Part shown: positions 7,428 through 9,269 of the stretch, piece after piece
How positions within the stretch are numbered: position 1 is the stretch's first letter
Layout: each line of letters opens with the position of its first letter
Assembly (NCBI GenBank): GCA_947254045.1
Contig: CAMYBO010000042.1
Span: 1 to 9,269 of the forward strand
Direction of reading: 5' to 3'
From: an uncultured Granulicatella sp.
GTDB lineage: Bacteria > Bacillota > Bacilli > Lactobacillales > Aerococcaceae
Length of the DNA stretch: 9,269 bases
The notes under the pieces: model-generated
Told to the model about the DNA's origin: nothing
Database searches by the model: none
What the model saw: the letters and a program-made list of their open reading frames with translations, nothing else
Program-made: the position numbers and the translations under genes

Positions 7428-7634
7428 CGATTACTTCGTGGTACCACCTAAATTTAAACAGAGTTTTCTCTATTCCTCTACTAAATAACGGCTATTTTAC
7501 CGGAATAACTTTGCATTATTCTCCTCCAGAGTGTCTTTCAATTCTCTCAGTCTTTTGAGAAACTTTCAGCCATGATTTCTCTCTCTAATTGCTGCGAATC
7601 TACTTAGCTCCTTCACTGGATTTCCTATGAAATT
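7400..7634 (-). promoter_or_regulatory. T-box riboswitch leader of hisS-aspS, predicted to read tRNA-Asp (GAC)
   Basis: The leader RNA senses uncharged tRNA and lets transcription continue into the synthetase genes. The conserved T-box, AGGTGGTACCACGA, is at 7449-7436. AGG and ACG pair with CGTCCT (7429-7424), leaving the canonical 7-nt bulge UGGUACC (7446-7440). In Stem I, GGAG (7611-7608) pairs with CUCU (7531-7528) and GAUUC (7600-7596) with GAAUU (7544-7540). They enclose a specifier loop with CUAAGUA, carrying AGUA, on one side and GAAAGACA (7539-7532) on the other. That places GAC (Asp) followed by A in the specifier slot, while CAC (His) overlaps it by one base as GACAC. A second hairpin, GAATAA/TTATTC, lies at 7521-7503. 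The UGGU bulge can pair with a G73 or A73 discriminator but not with C73, the usual bacterial tRNA-His base. The 5' boundary is inferred from the promoter. Confidence 0.9.
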
Positions 7635-7640
7635 GATACT

Positions 7641-7669
7641 AATTTACTAAAAAGTTAACCGTTTGTCAA
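7641..7669 (-). promoter_or_regulatory. Sigma-A-type promoter for the hisS unit
   Basis: A perfect -35 hexamer TTGACA (7669-7664) is followed, after exactly 17 nt, by TAAATT (7646-7641), which matches four of six -10 positions. Transcription would start near 7634 and produce the T-box leader. It is the only good promoter I see for the chain of minus-strand genes to its left. The stretch from 7670 to 7784 holds nothing I can name. Confidence 0.75.
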
Positions 7670-7784
7670 GTAATGTGGATTGAATAATGCTATTTTGTAT
7701 CAAACGTAAACGATAATGTTCAAAGATTAGGTTAAAAATTATATTTTAATGTTTCTAAATTTGACTTTAAAGATGTCTACCAAA

Positions 7785-8306
7785 TTATAGATTATCTTCA
7801 AAGAATTTTTGTATTTTGTCAAAAGGTATAACATCCATTTTGTCATAAAAATCTGTATGATTTGCACCTGGTATCACAAATAATTCTTTATTATCTCCCT
7901 TTAGTTTTTCAAATGCTCTTTGGCTGAAATATAAAGAATGAGCATGTTCTCCATGAACAAGTAGGCATGCACTTCTGATTTCATCTGCATATTGCAATAT
8001 TGGCATATTAATAAAGGACAGTCCAAATGTAACATTCCAACCATTGTTTGAATTAAGTGATCTTTCGTGATATCCTCTATCTGTTTTGTAATATGCATGA
8101 TAATCTTTTACAAAATCTGGTGCATCTTCTGGAAGTGGATCAATGACTCCTCCTGCTAATGCATAATAACCATTTTTATAGTCTAAAGTTCTTTGTTGAT
8201 TTATTTTTTGTCTAATTGCATATCTTTCATCTGAATCTATAGAATCAAAATATCCTTTTTCACCAACTCTCGTCATATCGTACATAGTTGAAGTAACGGT
8301 TGCTTT
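7785..8306 (-). pseudogene. C-terminal half of an alpha/beta hydrolase (truncated remnant)
   Basis: The readable part is 166 codons from an internal ATG at 8285, and family-like sequence (KATVTSTMYDM) continues in frame to about 8306, so the true gene began further upstream. Numbered from that Met, it keeps HGEHAHS (111-117), likely carrying the acidic triad residue, and H143 in ANHTDFYD, the probable triad histidine. It also has GYHERSLNSNNGW (71-83) and NMPILQYADEI (93-103), typical of dienelactone-hydrolase-like proteins of about 300 residues. The whole N-terminal half with the nucleophile elbow (GxSxG) and its serine is absent; a TAA codon lies 4 codons beyond the last family-like residue. 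No SD stands ahead of the ATG. I infer it is inactive. It abuts a LysR fragment pointing the other way; see the finding on the junction. The downstream side (7680-7784) has no clear terminator. Confidence 0.8.
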
Positions 8307-8907
8307 GAGTTGTGCAGAATCTTATGGAATATCTATCATTGCAGAAGCAATTAAATCTCTAACAGAAAATTATTCCAATATTCGATTTCATCTCTACAGC
8401 GGTAATTTCCAAACGGTTACTCAACAATTAAATAGTGGTCTATTAGATTTTGCTGTAACAGTTCAAAATATAAATACTTCTGCATATAATTCATTAAACT
8501 TACCTTATACGGACAAATGGGGAGTTTTAATGAGAAAAGATAATGCCTTAGCAAATAACCCAACCATAAACATCCAGGAACTTTCAAAATTACCGATAAT
8601 TGTTTCAAGACAAGGATTTTCTGATGAAATGCCTAACGAATTGAAGAATATGCAATCAACAATGAATATTATTGGAACCTATGACCTTCTTTACAACGCA
8701 AGCATTTTTGTTAAAGCAGGATTAGGATATGCCTTTTGCTTTGACAAATTAGTTGATACAAGTACAGAAAGTGACTTAATTTTTAAAGAAATTTCTCCGA
8801 ACATCTCATCTCCTATGAAACTTATCTGGTCAGGTAATCAACTATTATCAAAATCTGCTGAACTATTTTTAAAAGAAATCAAAAACAACACGCATTTTAT
8901 AGAGTAA
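8290..8907 (+). pseudogene. LysR-type regulator remnant, effector-binding domain only
   Basis: A 200-codon frame from a TTG at 8305 encodes LSCAESYGISIIAEAI and onward, the start of a LysR substrate-binding domain, with family features such as IRFHLYSGN, GLLDFAV and a C-terminal LFLKEI. Domain-like sequence (EVTVAL) extends upstream to about 8290. The DNA-binding winged-helix domain and linker, about 90 residues, are missing, and the frame upstream to 8200 carries no family sequence and no ATG, GTG or TTG codon. The rest runs uninterrupted to its TAA at 8905-8907. Without the HTH it cannot act as a normal LysR activator. No promoter or SD is visible, so it is most likely a silent remnant. The best relatives should be regulators divergent from a hydrolase gene. 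Confidence 0.8.
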
Positions 8908-8920
8908 TGCGTGTTGTTTT
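8882..8920. terminator. Bidirectional intrinsic terminator overlapping the LysR-remnant stop codon
   Basis: AAAACAACACGCATT (8882-8896) pairs perfectly over 15 bp with 8906-8920 around a 9-nt loop. On the plus strand the stem ends in TTTT, on the minus strand in TTTTT. The LysR stop codon (8905-8907) lies at the foot of the 3' arm, so the last codons form part of the terminator. It separates two convergent genes, the LysR remnant from the left and the ABC ATPase gene from the right, and can serve both. Confidence 0.85.
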
Positions 8921-8937
8921 CGTAAATATTTAAACAG

Positions 8938-8963
8938 TCCCCTACTATTTTATTAGTATGGGA
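8938..8963. repeat. Inverted repeat between the LysR remnant and the ABC gene
   Basis: TCCCCTACTA (8938-8947) pairs with TAGTATGGGA (8954-8963) at 9 of 10 positions around a 6-nt loop. Neither side has a convincing T tract, so I do not call it a terminator. It lies about 50 bp past the ABC gene stop and could be a transcript-end stabilising structure or an accessory to the terminator at 8882-8920. Confidence 0.45.
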
Positions 8964-9010
8964 TTCTTGAATAAAGTAATCCTTTTTCTATTTAAAATCT
9001 TTTTTAATTT

Positions 9011-9269
9011 TCATTCAGATATTTTTTCTAAATCAAAATTATCCATCATTTGCCCCTTTGTTAACACAATAACATTCGAGCAAAACGATTCAATTAACGA
9101 CTGATTATGACTAATAAAAAGTATCGTCATATTTGTTTCTTCTTGAATTTTTTGTAACACTTTTATAACCTTTTCTTGATTCGCATCATCTAGTGAACTC
9201 GTTATTTCATCACAAATCAAGCACTCAGGTTGCGCTAAAATAGCTCTTGCAATCGCACATCTTTGACAT
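9011..9269 (-). CDS. ABC transporter ATP-binding protein, C-terminal part (runs off the right edge)
   Basis: The open frame enters from the right edge and ends at a TGA (9011-9013), giving about 85 residues. It begins CQRCAIARAIL, the tail of the ABC signature region, followed by Walker B with the catalytic Glu (ECLICDEITSSLD), the D-loop in SSLD, and the switch histidine in FISHN. The Walker A and LSGGQ parts lie outside the window. The LICDE..SSLD style resembles peptide/nickel importers of the Opp/Dpp/Nik type, but the substrate cannot be told. It is read toward the LysR remnant and shares the terminator at 8882-8920. A TTG at 9218-9220 could be mistaken for a start, but ABC motifs continue upstream in frame. 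The tail after the H-loop is only about 30 residues, shorter than in most Opp/Dpp ATPases. Confidence 0.88.
   Translation of the reverse strand, partial: CQRCAIARAILAQPECLICDEITSSLDDANQEKVIKVLQKIQEETNMTILFISHNQSLIESFCSNVIVLTKGQMMDNFDLEKISE

Noticed and set aside
7367..7447. A 27-codon in-frame extension upstream of the hisS ATG
   Set aside because: It reads through the T-box sequence and terminator stem, shows no HisRS homology, and the conserved MIQKPKGTADLLP start has its own SD.
7685..7725. Second promoter for hisS upstream of the TTGACA one
   Set aside because: TTGAAC with TACAAA at 18 nt matches only 4 of 6 at each box in AT-rich DNA; the promoter at 7641-7669 is clearly better placed.
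8417..8608. Minus-strand open frame inside the LysR remnant
   Set aside because: Shadow of the LysR domain frame, no homology or SD.
1..9269. CRISPR array, rRNA, tRNA, transposase or phage genes
   Set aside because: Looked for direct-repeat arrays, tRNA-like cloverleaf sequence and characteristic proteins; none seen.

Overview
The window comes from a low-GC Gram-positive bacterium (Bacillota, most likely Lactobacillales). The evidence is the AT-rich DNA, purine-rich Shine-Dalgarno (SD) sites, a T-box leader, a PII-inserted Nif3 protein next to TrmK, and a PepT of the lactic-acid-bacterial type. I cannot name the genus from sequence alone; a Granulicatella/Carnobacterium/Enterococcus-like organism would fit.

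Right to left on the minus strand, positions 7669 to 345 hold one probable transcription unit. A sigma-A-type promoter (7641-7669) drives a T-box leader (about 7634-7400). This is followed by hisS, aspS, a DeoR-family regulator gene, trmK, nif3 (yqfO type) and pepT. Gaps are 15-76 nt, trmK and nif3 overlap by 14 nt, and no convincing terminator separates the genes. Two genes charge tRNAs, one methylates tRNA, one recovers amino acids from tripeptides, and Nif3 and the regulator have less certain roles. The T-box places at least the synthetase pair under amino-acid control. Its specifier loop and the bulge base facing the tRNA discriminator both point to tRNA-Asp rather than tRNA-His, although the first gene is hisS.

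To the left (1-344) lies a structured intergenic region. It has a 138-bp nested inverted repeat that looks like a small mobile or repetitive element (192-329). Beyond it is a terminator-like hairpin with a T tract (31-75), then an SD and the first four codons of another minus-strand gene cut by the window edge.

To the right (7785-8920) is a gene scar. The C-terminal half of an alpha/beta hydrolase (minus strand) and the effector-binding domain of a LysR-type regulator (plus strand) abut back to back. Both N-terminal parts and the shared promoter region are missing, as expected if one deletion removed the middle of a divergent regulator/target pair. A 15-bp-stem terminator overlaps the LysR stop codon. 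Past it lies the C-terminal end of an ABC transporter ATPase gene (minus strand) that runs off the right edge.

Most of the window is ordinary housekeeping. I see no defence system, CRISPR array or new multi-gene system. The items most worth a second look are the Asp-reading or two-codon T-box, the deletion scar, the nested-repeat element and the hairpin ahead of the left-edge gene.
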